Notes: generated from the sequence alone by a model not told the origin. A DNA stretch of 64,000 nt from Lachnospiraceae bacterium (GCA_030524635.1 JAUNGG010000009.1:1-64000); one strand, 5' to 3'. Counted from the stretch's first letter, positions 7,010 to 15,742 are shown. A program made the numbers and translations.

Positions 7010-8833
7010 TTAAAAGAAAAATCTCCATATACAGGCGGTCAGAAAGCAAAGGCCTAAACCGCACAGAACAGGAAGCCAAGCTGCAGCAATCGTCCAGCGT
7101 ATGCTTCCTGTTTCTTTGTGGATGGTGAATAAGGATGACAGGCAGGGACATTGAAACAAGGTAAAAAGGATTGCGGAGCAGGCGGTTTTCCAGGTCCATC
7201 CATTTGCGAGAAAAATGGAGCGGAAATGTGCAGAATGGTATACGGCGCCGAAACAGGCTTCTGCAGAATAGATGGATGCTGTAAGCGGAAGGATGATTTC
7301 ATTAGCAGGTATTCCAAGAAGAAAGGCGGTCAGGATCGTGCCGTCCAGGCCAAGGAGGCAGGCGATGGGTGTCAGCAGGCTGATGCATCTGGCCAGCAAA
7401 GAAATACCTCCAACTTCTCTGCTGGACAGAAACCAGATTAAAATTCCGGCAGGAATGGAAAAGAGGGCGGCACGCCCCAGCAAAAAGGACAAACGCTCCA
7501 GAGCGGCAGGAAGAACCTGTTGGAAGATGCGCGGCCTGCGGCAGGGTTCAAGCTCCAGCGCGAAAAACGATGGGAAATGCTGCAGGCTTGTGCGTGACAG
7601 CAGCAGGGCGGCTCCCAGGGAAAACGCTGCCCCTAAGAGAAGAAACCCAATGCAGACAGCAGCATTTACAGCAGGATGCAGATCGCATTCTGCACCAACT
7701 GAAGTAAAGAACGGGATCAGGGAAAGAAGCATGGTCATCCGCCCGGAGCAGGGAAGGAAGGGAACGGTCAAAGCAGCAGCCATACGTTCCCGGGGCGAAG
7801 CAATCTTTCTGCATTCCAGAACAGCCGCCGTATGACAGCACAATCCCATTGTTATGGCTGAACACTGCATTCCGCAGCCGCCCCAGGAGGAGAAGAAGGG
7901 ATCTGCGCGGAAAGCAGCGTGGGAGAGAAATCCGGCATCCTCCATCAGCGAAAACAAAGGAAGAAAAATCAGGAGAGGCGGCAGCATGACAGCGATCACC
8001 CACAGTATGGGGTACAAGATGCCGCAAAACAGGAACTGCATCAGCGGGACTGGGGCATGGACGGCTGTCAGCATGGAAAAAAGCAGGTGCTCCAGCCGGG
8101 ACAGAGCATGAAAAACCGGCTCCCGTAATAATCCGGCCCCGGAAAAGGTGAGCCAGAGAAGAAGAAAAAGGAAAAAAAGCGGAAGAATACTTCCGGTGAC
8201 AAAGTCGGTATGGGTACTATTGGACAGATACTCACGGGAAGCAGCAGTTCCCTGAGGCCATCGGATGATTTCGTCTGCCAGCCTTTCAGGAGAAAAATCC
8301 AGGCAATCATAAAGAGGGGGATGGGCGTGGACATAAGCAACAGCAGCCTTTAAGTCGTCATACCCGGAGGAAATGCGGCTGTCTAATGGAATGACTGGAA
8401 TTTGCAGAACATCCTCCAGAAGATCAAAGTCAATCAATATCCCGTTCCGTTTTGCACGATCACAGTCCATGACACACAGCACCATAGGAATCGGACGCTC
8501 TGAAAACCGGCAGGATGACAGGATACGGGCCAGCAGGAAAAGTCCTCGCTCTAAGAAAGCTGCATTGCAGCCAACCGCCAGGACATCGGGTGGCTGCAGG
8601 GTTTCATTGGATAAAAGGGAATCGAAGGTTCGGCAGACCAGACGGAAGGTCTGTTCCATGTAGGTGTAGGAGCCGGTAACTGGAGATTGGGAGCAGTCAG
8701 AAAGAAGCCAGTTGTCCGGTCCGTTAACATGCCAATGACGGCTGTCTAGCTTTTGAAAAAGTGTGCGTATCTCCCAGGGGGAATTACCAGTCAAAGCGAT
8801 TGTGATGGGGATTGCTTCCATAAGTTCACTCAT
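7010..8833 (-). CDS. FeoB-like membrane protein with a degenerate G domain
   Basis: A 607-residue protein with FeoB layout. Residues about 1-180 occupy the place of the GTPase domain. The rest is multi-spanning with Gate-like blocks, for example SWGGCGMQCSAITMG followed by LTVPFLPCSGRMTMLL, which match the GCNVPAIMATR...INPFMSCSARL region of FeoB. The G1 motif is destroyed: ALTGNSPWEIRTLF has neither the second Gly nor the Lys of GxxxxGKS/T. The position of NKxD reads VMDCDRAKRNG, which keeps the AKRNG remnant. GTP binding therefore looks lost, while the membrane part and reading frame stay intact. It may move iron or another divalent metal without GTP control, or regulate a true FeoB elsewhere. 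No FeoA gene is adjacent; an orphan FeoA lies at 31920. The start codon has no good ribosome binding site. Confidence 0.75.
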   Translation of the reverse strand: MSELMEAIPITIALTGNSPWEIRTLFQKLDSRHWHVNGPDNWLLSDCSQSPVTGSYTYMEQTFRLVCRTFDSLLSNETLQPPDVLAVGCNAAFLERGLFLLARILSSCRFSERPIPMVLCVMDCDRAKRNGILIDFDLLEDVLQIPVIPLDSRISSGYDDLKAAVAYVHAHPPLYDCLDFSPERLADEIIRWPQGTAASREYLSNSTHTDFVTGSILPLFFLFLLLWLTFSGAGLLREPVFHALSRLEHLLFSMLTAVHAPVPLMQFLFCGILYPILWVIAVMLPPLLIFLPLFSLMEDAGFLSHAAFRADPFFSSWGGCGMQCSAITMGLCCHTAAVLECRKIASPRERMAAALTVPFLPCSGRMTMLLSLIPFFTSVGAECDLHPAVNAAVCIGFLLLGAAFSLGAALLLSRTSLQHFPSFFALELEPCRRPRIFQQVLPAALERLSFLLGRAALFSIPAGILIWFLSSREVGGISLLARCISLLTPIACLLGLDGTILTAFLLGIPANEIILPLTASIYSAEACFGAVYHSAHFRSIFLANGWTWKTACSAILFTLFQCPCLSSLFTIHKETGSIRWTIAAAWLPVLCGLGLCFLTACIWRFFF

Positions 8834-8957
8834 TTGACGCTGCGGTTATGGATAATGTATGCGGCGGGACCAGGCATGGTGAAGGAAGTGTATCTTTTTC
8901 CCGCAGAGTATGGTATGCTGATATGGTACAGGAGGCAATACAAAGGGGGAAACAGAT

Positions 8958-9644
8958 ATGGGATATGGGAAGCTTAAAATGATGATGGCAACTGTGCTGG
9001 CATGCAGCATGCTGGTATCCTGCTCCTACGCAGAGGCCTATTTCAGGCGTTATCAGGAAGCCAATCAATCGATCCAGAATCACATTCTGGGCAGGTTTGG
9101 AAAAAAAGGAAAGGCAAAGCAGGCGGTGTCGGATACATTGTACGCCTTGAGCGGAAGGACATCATCTGGAGAGCAGGAAGCAGATATTGAGGAGGGACAG
9201 GAGCTGCCTGGAGTGTCCATGCTGGCAGAGGATCAGGAAACGATCATTACGATTCAAAATACCGGCATTGCAGAGCAGATTGCAGGCGAGATGGAGTTTG
9301 AGATCACGTCCTTTTCTGTAGAGGGGGAGGAAGGAGAGGCCGAGCTGAAGCTGACTGTGCCGGATGCCCTACGGCTGTTTAAGGATGTGATCGACCAGAT
9401 GGATGCGTCAGATGTGGAGGCAGAAAATACAGAGGTTCTTTTGGAGCGGGTCATGGAAGCCATTGAGGATAAGGAGTATGATACCATGACCTGCACGGTA
9501 ACAGTGGAGTTGCGCATGATCCAGGATCAATGGTATCTGGTGAACAATGAGGAATTCAGCAATGCCATAAGCGGAGGTCTGCTTCAGGCCTATGCAGAGA
9601 ATCGGCAGGAAATGATTGATAAAATGGAGGGCGGGGAAGAATGA
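8958..9644 (+). CDS. Predicted lipoprotein of unknown function
   Basis: A 228-residue protein with an N-terminal export signal ending in a lipobox (SMLVSC, Cys at about residue 22). A basic stretch and a Glu-rich body follow. Residues about 100-200 look like an NTF2/DUF-type alpha+beta fold, with strands such as MEFEITSFSVEGEEGEAEL and TMTCTVTVELRMIQDQWYLV. The latter resembles the terminal strands of many Firmicute lipoproteins. It overlaps the next gene by 4 bp (ATGA at 9641), so the two are translationally coupled. I do not recognise a named family. Confidence 0.75.
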   Translation: MGYGKLKMMMATVLACSMLVSCSYAEAYFRRYQEANQSIQNHILGRFGKKGKAKQAVSDTLYALSGRTSSGEQEADIEEGQELPGVSMLAEDQETIITIQNTGIAEQIAGEMEFEITSFSVEGEEGEAELKLTVPDALRLFKDVIDQMDASDVEAENTEVLLERVMEAIEDKEYDTMTCTVTVELRMIQDQWYLVNNEEFSNAISGGLLQAYAENRQEMIDKMEGGEE

Positions 9645-12208
9645 AAAAGCGTGTTTTGTGTATTTTTTTGTGTGTGATTCTGTGCCTTGCCTGTCTTCCG
9701 CTGCCGTCCTTCGCGCTGGAGGAGGCAGAACAGACGGAGCAGTCAGAAACGGTGGAAACGCTTATAAGGGTCAGGCTGAAGCTGAGCAGTAATCTTACGG
9801 ATCGGCCCTTTTTGATCGGGCTGTACAAGGATAATACCTTCTATGCTTCGCCGGAGGATGTCTGTCTGTTAGGGGACGGGGAGATACGTGAGGGACAGTC
9901 CGGAGATGTAATCGGATTTTCATTTTTCAGCAATCAGAGACAGATTGGAATTGACCGTGACGGGCAGGCCACGGAGTATTTTAAAAATAAAACCATTCGT
10001 TTCCAGGTGCCTGTCGTCCGCTATCAGGGAAAAACATACCTGTCCATCCTTCATCTGTTCCGCTATCTGCAGATTCCCATTACCTTTGCACAGGATGATA
10101 CGGAAGCTGTTCATCTGTATGTATCCTGTCCATATACGATTTATGATGCATGGGCAGAGTACGAAGCGTCAGCAGGCTGGCATTTTTCCTGGGGAGAGAC
10201 CGAGGAGAACATGAAACTCAAACTGCTTTCAGCCGGCCTGGATGCAGCTTTATTACATTATGATCCTAAAATTACCCACTATCTCTTTAACTCTGGCGAG
10301 GCAGAGAATGCAAAGGTGGAGGATGCCTTGTTTGCGGTTGTGACGAATGAAGGAGCGGACGTGCTGACCCAGGAGCTGGCCTGGGATGAGGGGGATACGC
10401 ACGGAAAAAAAACACCGCCGCTTATAGTCGGACTCAATACAGGGCTGGGCCTGACAGATACCTGGTTTTCTCATGTGCGTGAGATTTTTTCAAAAGAAAG
10501 TAATCTTGCGATCAAGCTTATGGATTATTCTCTTAAGGCAACAGCCTTTCAGTCGGACCAGGAAGTGGCATATATCAATGCTCTGGAAGCGGCGGCCCAA
10601 TACGGCAATATTACAACCGCCCAGGCCCAGGTATTGGAGAAAACGCTGCTGCGGTACGGAGAAGGGAGCGATTTTTATAATATGTACCCCCGGCTTTTTC
10701 AGATCGCAAAGAGGGTGGGGAAAAAAATAGAAGGCGAATACGATATTAAAGCAGAAACAGCGAAATCCATGAACCGGGAGGCTGCCTTTGAGGTGGGGAA
10801 GGAGCTGGTCTCATCACTGCTTAACGCAGGTGTCGGCGGGTACAGTATGCTTGTAGTGGATCTGTTTGAAAGCATCTCTGTCTTAATTGCTGTTTCTGAA
10901 GATCCTTTGGTTGAACGAGAGGTATCTCTGGCAAAGGCGGAGATATGCGCCGAAATCAATACCATTGCCTGGGAAATGGAGCAAGAAGATAGTAGAAATT
11001 TTCTTAACAATAACATGTATGCGGGCTCGAAGGACAGTGAGAAGGCGCTGGAGCAGCTGAAATATGATATGGTCCTTTCGCTGAAGGCAGGAATGACCAC
11101 CAGAAAGCTTTTGCTGGATTACGGCATTATTAAATCTGGTGTGAAAGAAAAACTGGAGAGGAAGATCCGCTCTGGTGCAAAATTGCTGAATAAGGTGGAG
11201 AATGCAGTGGTGCTCCCGCCTGGAAATACCAGTTTCCAGACGAAGGAGGATCTGACCTGGATTGCGAATCTGGAGTATTTTCCAATGGGAAACACCAATG
11301 ACAACATAGCCAACGGCGGCTTCGCGGCGTATGACGGTCAGACGGGAGAGTATTATTACCGGGGAGAGAGCAGGCGATATTCCGGGTATAACGGACGTCA
11401 TAATGCCATAACCGATTTATATGACATTGTGAGGGAAAATACAGACGGAACGACGGAAACAGTAGTGGCTCATAATGCATGCAATCGTCCTTGTATTAAC
11501 GTAATAAACGGCTACATTTACTATATTGGAGGCGGACCGGAGGGAACAGAAGAGCGGTTAAACGCTCAGGATTATATCTGGAGAGTTCGGATGGACGGAA
11601 CAGAAAATCAGATTCTGATTCAGCAGCGGTCTATCAAGCTGTATGTAACAGAAGAATACATTTATTTTGCAGATGAGAACAGCCTGTACCGGTCAGAACT
11701 GGACGGAAGCGATATTATGCGTGTGTTTGAATCGGTTGAGTGCCTGGACCGGATCGCCATTGGAAATACGATCTATGCCAGCACCTATCAGATGATAGGA
11801 GATGTTGGCTCGTTAAGCATCGTGGCGGAAAATGCCCATCTGGAGGGAATCTGGGCAATTGATCCGGACAGCCTGAAGGCGGAAACGATCTGGCAGGGCA
11901 ATGTCATCGATTTTACTCTTGTGGGTTCTCTGATTTATTTTACTTATTATGGAAATGGGGAGAGCGGTTTGGCATACATGAGTCGGGATGGCTCCCAGAT
12001 GACAATGCTGATGAAGGATGCCTGGGGAAGTGTGTTTTCTGATGGCAATGGTAAGCAGTTGTACCTGATAACCGGAGACGGTATTTATGTGATAAAGCTG
12101 GATAACAACAGCATCATGCGGTGGGGGGATTACGATATGCCTAACTGGGCCAATGACCGGATCTATTCAGACGGAAACGGCAGTGTGCGGTATAGAACTG
12201 CGCCGTGA
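9641..12208 (+). CDS. Large secreted protein with DUF5050-like C-terminal repeats
   Basis: An 855-residue protein with a clear signal peptide (KKRVLCIFLCVILCLACL..PSFA). Residues about 40-170 have the feel of a copper-amine-oxidase-N/stalk domain (GKTYLSILHLFRYLQI). A long helical middle runs to about residue 530. From about residue 560 there are repeated strands of the type GYIYYIGG, EEYIYFADENSLYRSELDG and GSLIYFTYYGNGESGLAYMSRDG, typical of DUF5050/beta-propeller surface proteins. It is coupled to the upstream lipoprotein gene and closed by a strong terminator at 12278. A role in cell-surface sensing or binding is inference. Confidence 0.7.
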   Translation: MKKRVLCIFLCVILCLACLPLPSFALEEAEQTEQSETVETLIRVRLKLSSNLTDRPFLIGLYKDNTFYASPEDVCLLGDGEIREGQSGDVIGFSFFSNQRQIGIDRDGQATEYFKNKTIRFQVPVVRYQGKTYLSILHLFRYLQIPITFAQDDTEAVHLYVSCPYTIYDAWAEYEASAGWHFSWGETEENMKLKLLSAGLDAALLHYDPKITHYLFNSGEAENAKVEDALFAVVTNEGADVLTQELAWDEGDTHGKKTPPLIVGLNTGLGLTDTWFSHVREIFSKESNLAIKLMDYSLKATAFQSDQEVAYINALEAAAQYGNITTAQAQVLEKTLLRYGEGSDFYNMYPRLFQIAKRVGKKIEGEYDIKAETAKSMNREAAFEVGKELVSSLLNAGVGGYSMLVVDLFESISVLIAVSEDPLVEREVSLAKAEICAEINTIAWEMEQEDSRNFLNNNMYAGSKDSEKALEQLKYDMVLSLKAGMTTRKLLLDYGIIKSGVKEKLERKIRSGAKLLNKVENAVVLPPGNTSFQTKEDLTWIANLEYFPMGNTNDNIANGGFAAYDGQTGEYYYRGESRRYSGYNGRHNAITDLYDIVRENTDGTTETVVAHNACNRPCINVINGYIYYIGGGPEGTEERLNAQDYIWRVRMDGTENQILIQQRSIKLYVTEEYIYFADENSLYRSELDGSDIMRVFESVECLDRIAIGNTIYASTYQMIGDVGSLSIVAENAHLEGIWAIDPDSLKAETIWQGNVIDFTLVGSLIYFTYYGNGESGLAYMSRDGSQMTMLMKDAWGSVFSDGNGKQLYLITGDGIYVIKLDNNSIMRWGDYDMPNWANDRIYSDGNGSVRYRTAP

Positions 12209-12277
12209 GAAGAAAACTGTATAAGGAAGATGCTGCCGTACTGCAAACGGTTAGCACTAATATTGGATGATATGATT

Positions 12278-12314
12278 ATAACCGCGTCAGATTGGAGTCT
12301 GAGCGGTTATTTTC
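12278..12314 (+). terminator. Intrinsic terminator after the secreted-protein gene
   Basis: ATAACCGC-g-TCAG pairs with CTGA-GCGGTTAT, with one bulge, around a short loop, followed by TTTTCGTTT. It lies 70 bp after the stop codon. Confidence 0.8.
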
Positions 12315-12360
12315 GTTTAGAAATAACTATGACAGAAATAGAAAAAGCACTGATAAGAAG

Positions 12361-12404
12361 TCGCTCATTATCAATGCTATTCCGAAATTCAAGGTTATGA
12401 GCGA
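12361..12404. repeat. Inverted repeat TCGCTCAT/ATGAGCGA
   Basis: Perfect 8-bp arms at 12361-12368 and 12397-12404, separated by 28 bp, in the spacer between the terminator and tRNA-Val. There is no coding sequence around it. Confidence 0.4.
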
Positions 12405-12414
12405 ATAAGTGGCC

Positions 12415-12462
12415 GTTACCTTATGCGTTACCTATCGTTACCCGCAGGCCCGCAAACCCGCA
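12415..12462. repeat. Clustered short direct repeats beside the tRNA 3' end
   Basis: GTTACC occurs at 12415, 12427 and 12437, and CCCGCA at 12441, 12449 and 12457 (exact 8-bp period). The cluster starts 20 bp beyond the 3' end of tRNA-Val. Such iterons beside a tRNA 3' end resemble integrase arm or excisionase sites, but no integrase is present in the window. Confidence 0.45.
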
Positions 12463-12481
12463 TAAAACCTAACTTTTGCAA

Positions 12482-12555
12482 TGGAAGCAAGGAGGCTCGA
12501 ACTCCTGACCTTTCGCGTGTGAGGCGAACGCTCATCCCGGCTGAGCTATGCTTCC
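12482..12555 (-). tRNA. tRNA-Val (anticodon CAC)
   Basis: On the minus strand the acceptor GGAAGCA pairs with TGCTTCC. The D arm is GCTC...GAGC, the anticodon stem TTCGC/GCGAA holds the loop CTCACAC, and the T arm AGGAG-TTCGAGC-CTCCT is complete. The discriminator is A, CCA is not encoded, and the length is 74 nt. The anticodon CAC reads the Val codon GUG. A strong promoter lies 16 bp upstream. Confidence 0.95.
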
Positions 12556-12570
12556 CAATTGACTATTTTT

Positions 12571-12598
12571 ATTGTACCACTTTTTGGTAAATAGTCAA
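12571..12598 (-). promoter_or_regulatory. Promoter of tRNA-Val
   Basis: Minus strand TTGACT (12593-12598), 16-bp spacer, TACAAT (12571-12576). The tRNA 5' end is 16 nt downstream of the -10 box. A 10-bp inverted repeat (TTGACTATTT/AAATAGTCAA) frames the region. A near-identical copy lies at 15743-15770. Confidence 0.8.
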
Positions 12599-12753
12599 TG
12601 CCAAATTATCCGGGAGACTATTTTTTTACACACAAATTCTGAAATTGCAGCAAATGGGAGATCCTCTTTACGTTTCCTGCATCAGCCAGATCATTGCAGG
12701 AGATAAGTTTGCTTTCTGCCATTGGTCCGGCCGATTGTACCAGCCGCTCTGCA

Positions 12754-13377
12754 TCAAGAGATGCCTTTGATTGCGGCCAAGGAAAAGTCGGTAATTTTTC
12801 TGCTGAGGTAATCTACATTTATCATAGTACTGCCTTTTTCCGGAAGAACACACTCCAGCATTCTTCTATTAGAATAATAGAATACACATTGTCCGATAAT
12901 GTCAGTTGCCATGAAATACAGAAGCTTCTCATCGGCATGTTTGTCGGCCAGTTTCCGGACGATCGCTACGATACGCTGAACACTGGGTTTATAGAAGCTT
13001 TCGGCCAATTCTCCAAACTGGTCCGTTGATTCCAGGGTAAACATCCGCACAAACAATACGCCAAACCAGGGCATCTGTTCTTCATCAAAGAGCTTGCTCA
13101 GTATCTGATGGATTTGGTAAAATAACTGATCCTCTACCGTCATTGCCTGCTCTTGTTCGGAAGCACCAGGGTATTTTTTGAAAATTTCTTCTGTCCAGCT
13201 CTTTAAGACCTCTTGGTAGAGGTTGTCCTTATTGCCGAAATAATAATTAACAGCTGCTACATTCACGTCTGCTTTCTTGGCAATCTGGCGGATGGTGCCG
13301 TGCCGATAACCGTGTTCAGCAAAAACACTGGCTGCTGCGGAAAGGATCTTGGTTTTAGTCTCGCTTGAAAATTCCAT
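12754..13377 (-). CDS. TetR-family repressor (CecR/DUF1956-like)
   Basis: A 207-residue protein. The N-terminal TetR helix-turn-helix covers residues about 8-55 (TKTKILSAAASVFAEHGYRH, then TIRQIAKKADVNVAAVNYYFGNKDNLY). The C-terminal helical ligand domain resembles the CecR/DUF1956 group. It lies 122 bp downstream of the flavoenzyme gene on the same strand, with a terminator and its own promoter between. It probably represses the flavoenzyme operon, because a palindrome-rich segment covers that gene's transcription start. GGAGGT is present but about 13 nt from the ATG, longer than usual. Confidence 0.88.
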   Translation of the reverse strand: MEFSSETKTKILSAAASVFAEHGYRHGTIRQIAKKADVNVAAVNYYFGNKDNLYQEVLKSWTEEIFKKYPGASEQEQAMTVEDQLFYQIHQILSKLFDEEQMPWFGVLFVRMFTLESTDQFGELAESFYKPSVQRIVAIVRKLADKHADEKLLYFMATDIIGQCVFYYSNRRMLECVLPEKGSTMINVDYLSRKITDFSLAAIKGIS

Positions 13378-13415
13378 ATCTGTGTTCTCATACCTCCTGC
13401 GTTTAGCTGTTTTTC

Positions 13416-13444
13416 ATTATATTAGAAGCTGCAGAAAAATACAA
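13416..13444 (-). promoter_or_regulatory. Promoter of the TetR gene
   Basis: Minus strand TTGTAT (13439-13444), 17-bp spacer, TATAAT (13416-13421). Confidence 0.65.
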
Positions 13445-13447
13445 GAA

Positions 13448-13484
13448 GCAATAAAAATACAAAGAACTGCGTTGAAAAACGCAG
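13448..13484 (-). terminator. Terminator after the flavoenzyme gene
   Basis: Minus strand CTGCGTT-tttc-AACGCAG followed by TTCTTTGTATTTTT, 16 nt past the flavoenzyme stop codon. Confidence 0.75.
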
Positions 13485-13499
13485 CCCTTTGCTTCTGGC

Positions 13500-15452
13500 T
13501 TATAATTCTCGTGCAACCATATTGGCCTGATGGATGGCTTCCCAAATACGCTTCGGCCTTACTGCATCGCCTACGAATGTGCAGGGAACTCCCTTTTCTT
13601 CTAATTTCTGTCCCAATGATTTTTCTGAACGGTATCCTAACGCCAGCACGATCTGATCGGCAGGAATCTCTTTGATTTCTCCGCGGCCTCCTACTGTTTT
13701 TACCGACCCGTCTAAAATCTCCAGGACGCTGGTTCTCGTCATGATCTGAAGCTTACCTTCTTGAATAAACGGCGAGAAGACGAAGCCCATGAGCATTCCC
13801 TTATCCATACCGTTCATATCGATTCCTACATCGTCCTTCATCTCTATGATGGCAACCTGCTTGGCAAGTCCCTTCTCCAGGATATAGTCAGCGGTTTCTA
13901 ATCCAACCTCACCGCCTCCTAATACAGCAATTCTGTCAGCGGCCTTTGTCTTTCCAAGGAGAACATCTTCTGCAGTGACTACCATCTCTTTATCGATTCC
14001 AGGGATTCCCGGCCTAGCAGGTCTGGATCCGGTGGCAATAATAACAGCATCCGGTTTTTTCTCTAGGATAAGTCTTTCGTCAGCCTCTGTTCCCAAATGG
14101 ATATCCACATTCAGCTGGCGACATTGACGATCGCCCCATTTGGGATACTGATTCAGTTCTTCTTTTCCAACAGGAAGGGAACCAACGTATTCATTGCCGC
14201 CTACATGGTCATTTTTCTCAAACAGTGTTACACTGTGGCCTCTCAAGGCGGAAACCCTGGCTGCTTCAAGGCCTGCAGGGCCGGCTCCTACTACAACGAT
14301 GTTTTTCTTTTCAGAGGCTTTTTCGATTCTGGGCTCACCATCTCCCATACCCGGGTTAACCGTGCAGCTCATGTTCCAAGGATTCATGACGCCGGATAGC
14401 TTGCAGTTTCCGCACTGGATGCAGCAGCGGATGTCCTCCTGGTGTCCGGTAAGAGCCTTTTGGGCAAAATCAGGATCCGCTAACATGGAGCGGCCGGCAC
14501 GGACGGCATCTACTTTTCCAGACATGATTGCTTCATCCCATACATCAGGGTTGGTTTCTCTGGTAGCACGGCAGGTAACTGGAATATGAAGCTCTTTCTT
14601 ATAGATTGCTACCATATCAAACTCACCATGTTTCTGTCTCGGACCGCCGGGAGCCTGGGGCAGATGGAAGGTTTCATATGTACCGCTGTTCTGCAGATCA
14701 AAGAAGGTCAGACCTTCATTTTCCAGAGCGTGAGCCAGCTTCAGATTGTCCTCTCTGTTGATGCCGCCTTCTACAAGATCGGAATCCACGCCGGAATAGC
14801 CTACTACAAAGTCAGGACCGCAGGCTTTTCTGATTCCTACAAGGATTTCCAGGGCAAGCCGCATTCTTCCATAGACATCTCCGCCATACTTATCTACGCG
14901 GCGATTGTTATGGGGAGAGAAGAATTGCTCCAGCAGATATGCAGTGGAGCCATGGAGCTCTACTCCGTCATAACCGATATTTTTTGCCCGTACGGCTGCC
15001 TTGATGAACATATCACGGATATCTTCGATTTCCGATACGGTCAGGACGCGAGGCTGAATATAATGGCCCTCTCCGATACTGAAACAGGCTACGCCCGAAG
15101 GAGAAATCGGATCTCTTCCGAACATGCCGGCATTGTGAAGCTGTGCAATGATTGCTGCATCGTAGGAGTGTACCTTTTCTACAAGGCGGTGAAGCCCAGG
15201 ACCAAATTTGTCATCATCAATTCTTGCCTGAGGCTCGATCCATGTATGATTTGGGTCAACGGCAACAGCCTCCTGAGTGATCAAACCGCATCCGCCCTTT
15301 GCTCTTGCTGCATAATGTGCGATCATCCGTTCACCGGCTTCTCCTGAAACCTCTGCAGTTCTTGTCCAGAGAGGAGATTGCCAGATCCGGTTTTTTACAA
15401 CCAGATTTCCCAGCTTTAACGGTTGTGCCAATGCTTGATTTTTCTTTCCCAT
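13500..15452 (-). CDS. Fe-S flavoenzyme of the old yellow enzyme/2,4-dienoyl-CoA reductase type (BaiCD/BaiH-like)
   Basis: A 650-residue enzyme with three parts. An FMN-binding TIM barrel (residues about 8-340) carries AQLHNAG, the substrate-site segment GYDGVELHGSTAYLLEQFFSP and the phosphate site VDAVRAGRSMLADP. A 4Fe-4S region has cysteines in CCIQCGNCKLSG...MSC (about 343-363). C-terminal FAD/NAD(P)H Rossmann domains follow (VVVGAGPAGLEAARV and IAVLGGGEVGLETADY). Such enzymes reduce activated C=C bonds of enoates, dienoyl-CoA, bile-acid or flavonoid intermediates using NAD(P)H. The substrate cannot be named. Its promoter carries a candidate TetR operator, so expression is probably induced by a small molecule. 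A glycosidase operon nearby makes plant aglycones a possible substrate class (inference). Confidence 0.88.
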   Translation of the reverse strand: MGKKNQALAQPLKLGNLVVKNRIWQSPLWTRTAEVSGEAGERMIAHYAARAKGGCGLITQEAVAVDPNHTWIEPQARIDDDKFGPGLHRLVEKVHSYDAAIIAQLHNAGMFGRDPISPSGVACFSIGEGHYIQPRVLTVSEIEDIRDMFIKAAVRAKNIGYDGVELHGSTAYLLEQFFSPHNNRRVDKYGGDVYGRMRLALEILVGIRKACGPDFVVGYSGVDSDLVEGGINREDNLKLAHALENEGLTFFDLQNSGTYETFHLPQAPGGPRQKHGEFDMVAIYKKELHIPVTCRATRETNPDVWDEAIMSGKVDAVRAGRSMLADPDFAQKALTGHQEDIRCCIQCGNCKLSGVMNPWNMSCTVNPGMGDGEPRIEKASEKKNIVVVGAGPAGLEAARVSALRGHSVTLFEKNDHVGGNEYVGSLPVGKEELNQYPKWGDRQCRQLNVDIHLGTEADERLILEKKPDAVIIATGSRPARPGIPGIDKEMVVTAEDVLLGKTKAADRIAVLGGGEVGLETADYILEKGLAKQVAIIEMKDDVGIDMNGMDKGMLMGFVFSPFIQEGKLQIMTRTSVLEILDGSVKTVGGRGEIKEIPADQIVLALGYRSEKSLGQKLEEKGVPCTFVGDAVRPKRIWEAIHQANMVAREL

Positions 15453-15484
15453 AAGCTCTTCTCTTTTTTAAATAAAATGATTAA

Positions 15485-15541
15485 GATATTTTGTTTAAAA
15501 CATTTTGTTTTGATTATACTGTTCTGTCTGAAAAATGTCAA
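15485..15541 (-). promoter_or_regulatory. Flavoenzyme promoter with candidate TetR operator
   Basis: Minus strand TTGACA (15536-15541), exactly 17 bp, TATAAT (15513-15518): a consensus promoter. Directly downstream, over the likely start site, lie overlapping palindromes AAAACA-AAA-TGTTTT (15497-15511) and TGTTT-T-AAACA. ATTTTGTTT also occurs twice, 14 bp apart, on the plus strand. A repressor bound there would block initiation. Confidence 0.75.
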
Positions 15542-15682
15542 GCGAAAGTTTGACATGACCTGGCAATCAATGGAGTACAGATAAAGCGGAGCAAAACCAT
15601 TGAAACAGCATCTGGTCATTTCCAAAGCCATAGGAACATCAAAGGAGAAAAAGCAATAATATATAGCTACATTTTAACCATT

Positions 15683-15727
15683 AAAAATCCGTAGAAAGCT
15701 TGATTTTTAAGCAATCTACGGATTTTT
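15683..15727. terminator. Bidirectional hairpin terminator after the AraC gene
   Basis: Perfect 13-bp arms AAAAATCCGTAGA and TCTACGGATTTTT plus an inner 4-bp GCTT/AAGC helix separated by a TT/TT internal loop. T-runs lie on both strands. It probably ends the minus-strand AraC transcript. Confidence 0.8.
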
Positions 15728-15742
15728 GCTGTCAAAGATGGG

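Noticed and set aside
12482-12555. Selenocysteine or other unusual tRNA
   Set aside because: Standard 74-nt cloverleaf with a 5-nt variable loop and CAC anticodon; an ordinary tRNA-Val.
14586-15347. A 253-codon plus-strand frame inside the flavoenzyme gene
   Set aside because: Lies wholly within the minus-strand flavoenzyme coding sequence, with no domain or start signal.
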